A stretch of DNA of 64,000 nucleotides. Origin: CAVSWT01 sp963731745 (GTDB taxonomy: Bacteria > Bacteroidota > Ignavibacteria > Ignavibacteriales > Ignavibacteriaceae). Of this stretch, positions 52,590-61,390 are shown one piece after another. How positions within the stretch are numbered: the stretch's first letter is position 1; every line of letters starts with the position of its first letter. The position numbers and the translations under genes are program-made. The stretch is from the NCBI GenBank assembly GCA_963731745.1, contig CAVSWT010000010.1, forward strand, positions 186,001 to 250,000, written 5' to 3'. Under the pieces are notes generated by a model. That model saw nothing but the letters and a program-made list of their open reading frames with translations. It was not told where the DNA came from and searched no databases.

Positions 52590-54734
52590 ATGAAACTTAG
52601 ATTATTGTTTATTCTTTTATTTTTAGGATTGGGAATTGTATTTGCACAATCTCCTTATCCATTAGTTTCAATTCATGATATCCAATATATTGATTCAGTC
52701 GGGACAAAGGGATTTAAACCTTCAGATTTAACTGGAGATACAGTAAGGGTTGTTGGTACCATAATGATTAAGCCCGTTATTGATCCTGACACAAATAGAA
52801 CTCCTATTATGTATTATGGTTCTAGGTGGGGAACTTATATTCAAGATACATCTTCTGCTGATGAATGGGCAGGCTTAAATATTTTACAGAATGATACTTC
52901 GGGAAACAATCAAAATACATTTTTTGATTTGGTTGATACCGCTTATGTTGTTGAAATTACTGGTGTGGTAACAAATTATAACCAAACAAATGAATTGTTT
53001 GTTCTTCTTAATCCTGTTACGCCAGTTAACATTATCGATCAATTACCGACACGCCCTGGTCCTCAAAAGCTTACAATGTCGGACTTAACGAGTGGTGGAA
53101 TTACTAATAAAGATTATTACAAACTTTCCGGAATGTATGTTGAATTTGATAGTGTAATAACCAGTGATAGGAATGCTTCAAACGGACAGTTTAGAATAAA
53201 TGATGGAAATGGAAATTATATTGTAGCATATCCTCAGTCAAGATACTATAGAACTGATGCAAATAAAATTCCGGGTTCAACTTATCAGCCGCCACAAGAT
53301 GGAACACATATTGAATCTATCAAAGGAATTTTAACTATTTTCAGCGATACGTATGAAATACTTCCGATTTATCCAAATGATGTCAAAGTCACTTTAACGC
53401 CCCCAGCTATTTCTAATATTACACGAGATCCTGTTCAAGTTAAAACCAATGATCAAGTTACTATTTCAGCAAAAGTTGAAGGCGGGAGCGGATATGTTAC
53501 AGAAGTTCAGCTGCACTATAAAGTTGGCGAACAAGATAGAGTCGTTATCCCAATGACTAAATCAGCAGATACTACTGTATATACAGCAATGATCAATGGA
53601 ATCAGCACTGATTCTACCGTTGTTGATTATTTTATTACCGCAAGTGATAACTTAGGATTGACAAATCTTAACCCTAGCGATACAGTAAAAGGAAATTATT
53701 TTTATCAGGTATTGGATGAAACTTTAACAATTCGAGATGTACAGTTTAGCCCGCTCGGAAGCGGATATAGTTCGTACAATGGTTATTATGTTACGTTATC
53801 CGGGGTTGTAACGGCTGATACTTCAGACATTCCCGGATTTGGTTCGGGAACTCCGTTACGTGTTTATATGCAGGATGGAAACGGACCCTGGTCGGGAATA
53901 ATGATTGGAACACTTGGAATAAACGGAGCTGACGTATTAAAATTAAAAAGAGGAGACAATATCACTCTTAATGGTAGAATAGGTGAGACTTTTAGTGTAA
54001 CCACAATTGACTCGTTAAAACAAATAACGGTGAATTCAAATGGTAATCCATTGCCGGATGTTGTTGATTTAACAACCGGCGAAATTGACGCAAGCACAGG
54101 TGCAGTTGTTAATGCTGAACAATGGGAGAGTGTTTTAGTTGATTACAAAAATGTTACCATAACTGATCTTAATGCTGATGGCGATCCCGGGCCAAACTCA
54201 TATAATTTTGGTGAAATAATGGTTAATGACGGTTCTGGTGATGCAAGAATAGAATTTCAAGATGGTAATCATAACTATAATAATGAATGGGATACTACTC
54301 TAGCAAAGAATCCGGCAAATATTCAAGTTAAATTAAATGCTACTTTTGATGAAATTCGCGGCGTTATGTTTTACTCACATAGTTATTATAAGATTGTTCC
54401 AAGAAAGAATGATGACTTAGTAGGGTATATGGAGACAGTGGGAGTTAATGATAATAAATCTTCAGTTCCAGTTGCATATAAACTAGAACAAAACTATCCT
54501 AATCCATTTAATCCGTCAACCACAATAAATTATTCTGTTCCTAAAGAAGGAATAGTTACACTTAAGATATTTAATATACTCGGACAGGAAGTTAAAACTT
54601 TAGTAAACGAAAATAAGATTTCCGGTAATTACAATGTAAGGTTCAATGCAAGCGAATTAAGCTCGGGTGTTTATTTCTACAGCTTAAGATCCGGCAATTA
54701 TTATCAGGTTAAAAAAATGCTGCTTTTAAAATAA
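52590..54734 (+). CDS. Secreted multi-domain protein with T9SS type A sorting domain
   Basis: 714 residues with a signal peptide ending GIVFAQSPYP. Several OB-fold-like strand blocks occur (VRVVGTIMIKPV, YKLSGMYVEFDSVITSD, VTLSGVVTADTSDIPG, DNITLNGRIGETFSV), similar to OB-type domains of extracellular nucleases, and an Ig/FN-like domain lies in the middle (~270-365). The C-terminal ~85 residues are a classical T9SS type A sorting domain: YKLEQNYPNPFNPSTTINYS, LKIFNILGQEVKTL and ASELSSGVYFYSLRSG ... KKMLLLK. This is the clearest evidence for T9SS in the window. No catalytic motif was found; it may bind a polymer. Confidence 0.88.
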   Translation: MKLRLLFILLFLGLGIVFAQSPYPLVSIHDIQYIDSVGTKGFKPSDLTGDTVRVVGTIMIKPVIDPDTNRTPIMYYGSRWGTYIQDTSSADEWAGLNILQNDTSGNNQNTFFDLVDTAYVVEITGVVTNYNQTNELFVLLNPVTPVNIIDQLPTRPGPQKLTMSDLTSGGITNKDYYKLSGMYVEFDSVITSDRNASNGQFRINDGNGNYIVAYPQSRYYRTDANKIPGSTYQPPQDGTHIESIKGILTIFSDTYEILPIYPNDVKVTLTPPAISNITRDPVQVKTNDQVTISAKVEGGSGYVTEVQLHYKVGEQDRVVIPMTKSADTTVYTAMINGISTDSTVVDYFITASDNLGLTNLNPSDTVKGNYFYQVLDETLTIRDVQFSPLGSGYSSYNGYYVTLSGVVTADTSDIPGFGSGTPLRVYMQDGNGPWSGIMIGTLGINGADVLKLKRGDNITLNGRIGETFSVTTIDSLKQITVNSNGNPLPDVVDLTTGEIDASTGAVVNAEQWESVLVDYKNVTITDLNADGDPGPNSYNFGEIMVNDGSGDARIEFQDGNHNYNNEWDTTLAKNPANIQVKLNATFDEIRGVMFYSHSYYKIVPRKNDDLVGYMETVGVNDNKSSVPVAYKLEQNYPNPFNPSTTINYSVPKEGIVTLKIFNILGQEVKTLVNENKISGNYNVRFNASELSSGVYFYSLRSGNYYQVKKMLLLK

Positions 54735-54763
54735 AATGGCAATACTTTTTCTCTGAGAATTGA

Positions 54764-54798
54764 AAATGTCAGTCTGAGCATATCGAGGACTGACATTT
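54764..54798. repeat. Intergenic inverted repeat, degenerate MITE/REP-like
   Basis: AAATGTCAGTC (54764-54774) and GACTGACATTT (54788-54798) form a perfect 11-base stem with a 13-base loop TGAGCATATCGAG. The sequence resembles the widespread GTCATTCTGAGC...TCGAAGAATGAC repeat. No T-run follows, so a terminator is unlikely. Confidence 0.55.
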
Positions 54799-54872
54799 AT
54801 CAGTCGATTAAACTTTGATATCAGTTCACTGAAATATTACAATTTCTTTTAGGATTGTTTCGATAAAAGGAT

Positions 54873-56405
54873 ATGATTAGAACTTTAAAAATAATATTCA
54901 TCTTTTTTATAACATTTATAATTTCATCATGTGTGGAAGATGTAACTGATAGCCCAATAGGTAATCAGCCTCCTCACACGGGAATTTTTCTCTATCCTGA
55001 TTCTTCAATCAGCAGTCAGCCCAGTAAGATAAGCATACATTGGTGGGGTGATGATCCTGATGGTTTCGTAATTGGATATTATTTTTCATGGGATGGCAAA
55101 AATTGGGCGTTCACGTCTTCAAATGATAGTTTATTTGCATTGCAAATAGGCGCGGCAGATACGAATTATGTTTTCCAGGTTTCAGCTGCTGATGATGGCG
55201 GAAACGGAATTTATGATAACGATATTTCACAAAACGGAATAGATTATGGCCCCGAACCGTTCGTAGATAAAAATTCAAATGGAATATGGGATAATAATGA
55301 ATCGTTTATCGACATTGGTTTAATTGATCCTAATCCTGCTTCAATAAATTTCCCTATTAAAAATTCAGCTCCAGTAGTTGAATGGAATCAATTAACAGTT
55401 TTGCCTGACACATCTTTTCCAGCGATGTCATTTGGCTGGGATGCCTCGGATATAGATGGTGATGGGACTATTCAAAATATAAACATTGCTCTTAATGATA
55501 CTTCAAATCCGGGAAACATTGTTACATTAGATGGAAGTGTGAGAAATATTTCAATTAGAGCCAATAATTTTTCATCTGCTTCACCAGCTATGGATATTTT
55601 AATTGGAGGGTTGGAATCCAATATTGCATCTCAAAAATTGCCAGGCCTTGTATTAAATGGAAATAATAAATTATTTGTTCAGGCAGTTGATATTTCAGGC
55701 GCTAAATCTAATTTTATTAGTCTGCCTGGAGAGGGAAGAACCTGGTATGTAAAAAAACCTAAAGGAAATATTCTTATTGTTGATGATTATGTAACACAGG
55801 ATAATGCCGGTTCGTTTTATATCAGCATGTTTAATGACAGCCTTGGGTTAAAAGACAGATTAGATGTTTATGATTTTCATAATCAGACTCCCCCTTATTT
55901 GAATGTTACATTCTTGTTAACCATGAAACTTTTTAAATTTGTATTTTGGTATACAGATAACGATCCGTCACTTGATTTGTTAAGCGCAACAACTCAAAAG
56001 TATATTGATGGAGGCGGAAAAATAGCGTTTTCAATGCAATTCCCGCAAACAATTGACCTGGCAGTATTGCAGAGCTTTTTGCCGATAAGAAGCGATTCAA
56101 GTGATTCAAGAACTACATTATTAGTTGGTACGAAAATAACTTCCGATAATACACAACCAGCTTACCCTAATTTACAATTGTCTTCAACTATCTTCAGAGT
56201 AAAATCTTTTTACTTAAATCAGTTAGGTGGAATTCCAATTTATTATTTACCAAATAAAGAATTGAAAGGCTTCATGGGGTTTACAGATTTAGAGAAGAAG
56301 TTATTTTTCATTGGAGTACCTTTAAATAAAGCTGTTGGCGGAAATAATAAAGTTAAAAGTTTACTTCAAAAAGTGTTCTTTGAAGATTTTGGAGTAACTC
56401 AATGA
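54873..56405 (+). CDS. Outer-membrane lipoprotein of the second secretion module, function unknown
   Basis: 510 residues. The signal ends IISSCVEDVT, a lipobox with Cys near residue 20. The N-terminal region has Ig/FN-like strands (ISIHWWGDDPDGFVIGYYFS near residue 50) and an Asp/Asn-rich loop (VDKNSNGIWDNNESFID). The C-terminal half resembles a Rossmann-type alpha/beta region starting GNILIVDDYVTQDN (~305), like a glutamine-amidotransferase-like or DUF4350-type fold; no catalytic residues are recognised. It overlaps the TonB receptor start by 4 bases, so it is probably a partner of that receptor at the cell surface. Confidence 0.8.
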   Translation: MIRTLKIIFIFFITFIISSCVEDVTDSPIGNQPPHTGIFLYPDSSISSQPSKISIHWWGDDPDGFVIGYYFSWDGKNWAFTSSNDSLFALQIGAADTNYVFQVSAADDGGNGIYDNDISQNGIDYGPEPFVDKNSNGIWDNNESFIDIGLIDPNPASINFPIKNSAPVVEWNQLTVLPDTSFPAMSFGWDASDIDGDGTIQNINIALNDTSNPGNIVTLDGSVRNISIRANNFSSASPAMDILIGGLESNIASQKLPGLVLNGNNKLFVQAVDISGAKSNFISLPGEGRTWYVKKPKGNILIVDDYVTQDNAGSFYISMFNDSLGLKDRLDVYDFHNQTPPYLNVTFLLTMKLFKFVFWYTDNDPSLDLLSATTQKYIDGGGKIAFSMQFPQTIDLAVLQSFLPIRSDSSDSRTTLLVGTKITSDNTQPAYPNLQLSSTIFRVKSFYLNQLGGIPIYYLPNKELKGFMGFTDLEKKLFFIGVPLNKAVGGNNKVKSLLQKVFFEDFGVTQ

Positions 56406-59218
56406 TGAAAAAAATTTTACTAATTTTCTCATTCATTTCAATTCTATTTACTCAAATTCTTTTTAGCCAAAGTAATGGCAGGCTAACTGGAATTATCAAA
56501 GATGCAGTTACCGATGAACCTCTGGTGGGCGTAAATATTATCTTGAAAGGTACGTATTACGGTGCGGCATCTGATGTTAATGGGAAATTCGTTATAGAAA
56601 ATATTACTCCTGGAAGTTATGATATTAAAATATCATTCATAGGTTATAAAACAGTAGAGTACACTGGATTTAAAATAGAGCCGGGTAAAACGGTTGAACT
56701 TGATGTTAAAATAAATGAATCTGCATTAACGTTGGATCACGACGTAATAGTTGTAGGTTCTAAACCTTTAATGGATGTAGATGAAACACAAAGTAAAAAA
56801 ACTATTTCTTCCGAAGATATTAAAAATGCTTTGGTGGAAAACATAGCAGATGTAGTTTCTCAGCAGGCTGGAATTGTTCAAGAAGACAATGAAATTCATA
56901 TAAGAGGTGGAAGAGCATATGAAAATGCTTTTCTTCTCAACGGCGTTTCTATTCAAGACCCTTTGGCTGGAACCGGCTTTGGCCTTCAATTAAGCGCTAA
57001 TGCTATCGAAGAAGTAGATGTTATAACAGGCGGATTTAATGCTGAATACGGACAAGCGACTTCAGGCGTGGTTAATGTTAAAACAAAAGATGGGGGAGAT
57101 CGATACAGTGGATATGTTTCCTACAAGACTGATAATTTAGGAAATAGTTCATCTTCACATGTATTTAATAATAAAATTCTTGAAGTAGATCTTGGTGGAC
57201 AAGAACCCATAACATCATTTTTATTACCTTCTATTGGTATTGAAATCCCTGGCAAGATTTATTTCTTTGGAAATTTCTATGTGGGGTTGTCGGATGGAAT
57301 TACTCAAGGTTATTATAAACCGACTGCCGGGAAACTTTATTCATCAACTTTTCACGGGACAACGTTTGCACCTGAAGCTAACAACAATTGGAATTGGTTG
57401 GGTAAATTAACTTATAAACCATCTTCAACTTTTAAGATTTCATATTCTTTTAATCAATCCGTATCGATCAGTCAAAACACAGGTGCACTTCAAACTAATT
57501 TGGAATTTGTAGAACCGAGTCCTGGTTATCAATATGAATTTCAAAATATTTTATCGGAAGCAAACGTTTATACACACAATACTAAATTTCAGTCGCTCAG
57601 CATTACACATACATTGAATGCCAAGACATATTACGAACTAAAATTCGGCCATTTATTTACAAACCTTCGGGTAGATGCAAATGGAAAAAACTGGGATGAA
57701 TATGTTCAGCCAAAAGATATTCCAAATTTTCCTATTCAGTATTACAATTTGAATCACGATACAATTGGTGTTATTCCAGGAGATGGATTTTGGGATCTTG
57801 GTAATCCTTATACATGGCATGATCATTATGTAGATGAGTTTTCTATTAAAGGTGATATAACTAGTTTCTTCGATGAAAGAAATAAATTTAAAGCCGGGTT
57901 CGAATCAAGATTTCAAGAGATGCAGCTTATTGATATCTATCAGCCGTGGGTCGGTGAATTAGGATTGAATAATGATATTTATAAAGTCTTTCCAGCGTCC
58001 GGTAATTTATATGCACAGGACAACATTAATTTTAGCGGTATGATTTTAAATTTTGGTCTAAGGCTTGATTACTGGTTCCCGGGTAAATATGTAGATGATG
58101 CAGTAAATAATGAAGATGTTGTAACAATACCTGACCAAACTAGAATCGATTATAAAAATGATACGTTCGGATGGTTTGGCGGAAGAAGATTCAAAGCTAG
58201 ACTCAGCCCCCGTCTTGGAATTTCTCATCCCGTATCCAACAATCAAACTTTGTTTTTTTCTTACGGCCACTTTAGTAAATGGCCGCGGCCGCAGTTTGTT
58301 TATGCTAAGCTCAATCCATTAAATGCACAGTCATCTTTCCAGCAATTTGGAAATCCAAATTTAAATCCCGAAACAACTGTAGCCTATGAGCTTGGACTAA
58401 AAACTCAATTTACTCCAAATGATGTTTTAACTGTTACAGCTTACTATAAAGATATATTCGACTATATCAATACACGAACTGCAAAAATATCTTCTGCAAG
58501 ATTAATTTCTAAAAATTTCATAACCTATGTGAATTCTGATTATGCTCGTTCACGGGGAATTGAATTTGAATTTAAGAAAAGAATTGGTAAGTGGTTTAGC
58601 GGCTCAGCTTCTTTAACCTATGCTATTGTTACAGGAAAAAGTTCTTCTGCATCTGAAGGAGCATTGGTTTTGCAAGGTGACCAAAATGAATCTGTAAAAG
58701 AAAAATTTATGCCCTGGGATAGGCCTATAACAGCTTCATTAACTACTAATTTTTACGTCGGGAAAGATGAAGCGTTGTTTGGGTTTGGCAATGGTATACT
58801 TGATGATTATAATCTTTACTTAAGATTTTTCCTTGAATCCGGAAAAAGATATACGCCTGCTTATTTAACAGGTTATGATGCTTTAGGCAAACCAATTTAT
58901 ATTTCATCCACAACTGACCGTTATACAGATGTCGGTAAAAAATGGTTTTGGGTTGATCTTAACTTCGAAAAATATATTCCAATCGGCGACCTAGATTTAT
59001 CATTTACAATTGAAATTAATAATTTATTAGACATAAAAAATTCGGCTATAATTAATCCCGTTACGGGTAAAGCATATGAAAGCGGTGATTCGGTTCCATA
59101 CTCGTGGAATGATCCCAATTATCCGGATTTACAATTACCAATTTCACCTTATCCATTTGATCCTTCAAGATACTTAACTAGAAGGAATATAAAATTCGGG
59201 CTAAGCTTAAAGTTTTAA
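56402..59218 (+). CDS. TonB-dependent receptor with carboxypeptidase-regulatory-like domain (second copy)
   Basis: 938 residues. Signal peptide ending TQILFSQSNG; regulatory-like domain (~27-95, GRLTGIIKDAVTDEPLVGVN); plug with IHIRGGRAYENAFLLNGVSI near 165 and TGGFNAEYGQATSGVVNVKT near 210; barrel ending RRNIKFGLSLKF. It has the same layout as the 15277-18165 receptor with clear sequence similarity, but it sits in a different neighbourhood: a lipoprotein overlaps its start (4 bases) and a PorV/PorQ gene follows two bases after its stop. Energised uptake or export-linked function at the outer membrane; substrate unknown. Confidence 0.92.
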   Translation: MMKKILLIFSFISILFTQILFSQSNGRLTGIIKDAVTDEPLVGVNIILKGTYYGAASDVNGKFVIENITPGSYDIKISFIGYKTVEYTGFKIEPGKTVELDVKINESALTLDHDVIVVGSKPLMDVDETQSKKTISSEDIKNALVENIADVVSQQAGIVQEDNEIHIRGGRAYENAFLLNGVSIQDPLAGTGFGLQLSANAIEEVDVITGGFNAEYGQATSGVVNVKTKDGGDRYSGYVSYKTDNLGNSSSSHVFNNKILEVDLGGQEPITSFLLPSIGIEIPGKIYFFGNFYVGLSDGITQGYYKPTAGKLYSSTFHGTTFAPEANNNWNWLGKLTYKPSSTFKISYSFNQSVSISQNTGALQTNLEFVEPSPGYQYEFQNILSEANVYTHNTKFQSLSITHTLNAKTYYELKFGHLFTNLRVDANGKNWDEYVQPKDIPNFPIQYYNLNHDTIGVIPGDGFWDLGNPYTWHDHYVDEFSIKGDITSFFDERNKFKAGFESRFQEMQLIDIYQPWVGELGLNNDIYKVFPASGNLYAQDNINFSGMILNFGLRLDYWFPGKYVDDAVNNEDVVTIPDQTRIDYKNDTFGWFGGRRFKARLSPRLGISHPVSNNQTLFFSYGHFSKWPRPQFVYAKLNPLNAQSSFQQFGNPNLNPETTVAYELGLKTQFTPNDVLTVTAYYKDIFDYINTRTAKISSARLISKNFITYVNSDYARSRGIEFEFKKRIGKWFSGSASLTYAIVTGKSSSASEGALVLQGDQNESVKEKFMPWDRPITASLTTNFYVGKDEALFGFGNGILDDYNLYLRFFLESGKRYTPAYLTGYDALGKPIYISSTTDRYTDVGKKWFWVDLNFEKYIPIGDLDLSFTIEINNLLDIKNSAIINPVTGKAYESGDSVPYSWNDPNYPDLQLPISPYPFDPSRYLTRRNIKFGLSLKF

Positions 59219-59220
59219 GA

Positions 59221-60198
59221 ATGAAAAAATTACTAATTGCTATTATTCTACTGACTGCTTTTGCTGATATAAAAGCACAATTATTTCCTAATCTTGGAGG
59301 ACAGAGAGCGGGTATTTCAACTGCACAATTTTTAAAAATTGGTGTGGGAGGAAGATCAACCGCAATGGGCGATGCTTTTGTAGCTGTGTCTAACGATGCT
59401 TCAGCTTTATACTGGAATCCTGCAGCTTTAGTTCAATTTGATCAAGATCAGGTTATGTTTTCTCATAACAAATGGGTTGTAGATATTTATCATGATTTTC
59501 TTGGGGCAGTTTATCATTTAGATGGAGCTAATGCAGTTGGAGTTTCTTTCACTTCTCTTTCCACTAAAGATATGCCTGTGACCACAGAGTTTGCTCCTCA
59601 AGGCACCGGAGAATATTTTGGTTACGGTGATATTGCATTATCGCTTTCTTATTCTAGAAAGATGACGGACAAATTTAGTTTCGGCGGAACTGTTAGATAC
59701 ATTGAAGAGACTTTAGACAAACTTAAAATGCGCGGCGTGATGATTGATCTGGGAACGTATTACTGGACCGGATTAGGTTCAACAAGGTTTGCAGTTACAG
59801 TTTCCAATTTTGGCAACCAGCTTGCGCCTGATGGTAAGGTTATTCTTGTTGGGAAAAGAGAAAAATCAGAATGGCAATCTTTTTCACCGCCGACAATATT
59901 TAGGATTGGTTTTGCGTTTGAACCTTATGAAGAAGGTGATAATAAAATAACTACATCCATTCAACTAAATCATCCAAACGATAACAAAGAAAATATTGCT
60001 ACAGGTTTAGAGTATAGTTGGAAAAATATTGTTTATTTAAGAGGGGGATATAAATTTAACGCTGATGAGCAAAATTATTCATTTGGATTTGGAATAAATC
60101 TTCCAATAAGAATAGCTTTTTTTACTGCTGATTATTCATTTTCTAATTTTGTCAGATTAGGAAATGCACAAAGGTTTTCAATCATTTTAGGGTTTTAA
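59221..60198 (+). CDS. PorV/PorQ-family outer-membrane protein (second copy)
   Basis: 325 residues. Signal peptide ending FADIKAQLFP, then the family block STAQFLKIGVGGRSTAMGDA and AVSNDASALYWNPAALVQF at about 32-70, and a barrel ending NAQRFSIILGF. It is clearly related to the 21811-22848 protein. It starts two bases after the receptor stop and overlaps the next gene (TAATG), so it belongs to the same operon. By analogy with PorV it may bind or transfer T9SS cargo, here perhaps the proteins encoded at 50457, 52590 and 61391. Confidence 0.9.
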   Translation: MKKLLIAIILLTAFADIKAQLFPNLGGQRAGISTAQFLKIGVGGRSTAMGDAFVAVSNDASALYWNPAALVQFDQDQVMFSHNKWVVDIYHDFLGAVYHLDGANAVGVSFTSLSTKDMPVTTEFAPQGTGEYFGYGDIALSLSYSRKMTDKFSFGGTVRYIEETLDKLKMRGVMIDLGTYYWTGLGSTRFAVTVSNFGNQLAPDGKVILVGKREKSEWQSFSPPTIFRIGFAFEPYEEGDNKITTSIQLNHPNDNKENIATGLEYSWKNIVYLRGGYKFNADEQNYSFGFGINLPIRIAFFTADYSFSNFVRLGNAQRFSIILGF

Positions 60199-61304
60199 TG
60201 ACTAAGTATATTAAATATTTTGTAATACTAATAAGTCTAATACTATTCGGATGCTCTGATAAGACTGATGTTAACCAAATAACTTCAAGTTCTAAGAATT
60301 TTGATTTGACTAATGGAGGTAACGGTAACATCACTGGTGATACAGTCTATGTCCAACTTAAACCGGCCTGGGAAGGGTTTAATCAACCTCAGGATATGAT
60401 TATCGGAAGAGAACCATTTATTTATGTTGCCGATACTTATAATGATCGTATCGTAATGATGAATTTGAATGGAAACATTTTAGGCACCAGGCAAATCAGA
60501 AGGCCAGTAGCTTTAGCACAGGATTATAAACTAAATTTAATTGTATGCGCTGAATTGGACACTATTGTCAATGGTCAAACACAAACCTTCGGAGCTGTTT
60601 ATAAATTAAATTTAGTTTCTGCCGGCCATCAAGTTGAAAATGCTCCTATTACCAAACTGCTTCCACGAACTTCTGATCTTAATTATCCCGCAAGAAGGTA
60701 TACTGCTGTAACTGTTTTTTTTAATAATGCATTTTATGTAGCAAGAACAGGCCCGGCGAATTCGAGTTTTGTTGATCCGGATAATTCAATTTTAAATTTT
60801 ATTCCAAAACGATTGTTAGGTGGTGGTGAAGGCGATACTCTGATTGGCAGAGTTCCGAATATTGATCCACTTAGCTCAGGACTTGTGTCAGCTAATCATA
60901 TTAGTTCGTTAACTTCATTCAATAGAAAAAATATAGATTTTATCGAAACTCTAACTGGAAACACAAGCATAAGAACACAATGGCTTACATATGTGGTTAC
61001 ACCTGTCTCTGCGGATTACGTAGCTAGATTAACGCCTTCAGATGGAGGTGCATTAATGAGTCCAAATAAATTTACTCAACCGGAAGGTTCTTGTATTGAT
61101 GATGCAGGCAACATTTATATAGCGGATGCTCAAAAAGACAGTGTTTATAAGTTTACTCCTTTGGGAGACGAGCTTCAATCATTTGGCGGTGCTGATGTTT
61201 TCAATCAACCATATGCTGTAGCATTTTTTGACCGCATACTATATGTGGTTGATTCCGGAAATAATAGAATTGTCAGATACATTTTGTCTACTGACTTAAG
61301 ATAA
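60198..61304 (+). CDS. NHL-type beta-propeller lipoprotein
   Basis: 368 residues. Lipobox LILFGCSDKT puts the acylated Cys near residue 19. NHL-like blades are visible: QPQDMIIGREPFIYVADTYN followed by DRIVMMN near 65-90, PEGSCIDDAGNIYIADAQKD near 290 and QPYAVAFFDRILYVVDSGNN near 335. Such propellers bind proteins or glycans. It is coupled to the PorV/PorQ gene by a one-base overlap and is probably an outer-membrane-attached scaffold of this module. Specific ligand unknown. Confidence 0.87.
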   Translation: MTKYIKYFVILISLILFGCSDKTDVNQITSSSKNFDLTNGGNGNITGDTVYVQLKPAWEGFNQPQDMIIGREPFIYVADTYNDRIVMMNLNGNILGTRQIRRPVALAQDYKLNLIVCAELDTIVNGQTQTFGAVYKLNLVSAGHQVENAPITKLLPRTSDLNYPARRYTAVTVFFNNAFYVARTGPANSSFVDPDNSILNFIPKRLLGGGEGDTLIGRVPNIDPLSSGLVSANHISSLTSFNRKNIDFIETLTGNTSIRTQWLTYVVTPVSADYVARLTPSDGGALMSPNKFTQPEGSCIDDAGNIYIADAQKDSVYKFTPLGDELQSFGGADVFNQPYAVAFFDRILYVVDSGNNRIVRYILSTDLR

Positions 61305-61390
61305 ATCTTAATAAAAAATATCATGAGTTTTATAATACTCATCTCAAAATACAATTAAATACTTCTTTCATATTCTAATCTAAGGTTAAA

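Noticed and set aside
61323..61342. ATGAGT/ACTCAT inverted repeat after the NHL lipoprotein gene
   Set aside because: Six-base stem without T-run; expected by chance in AT-rich intergenic DNA.
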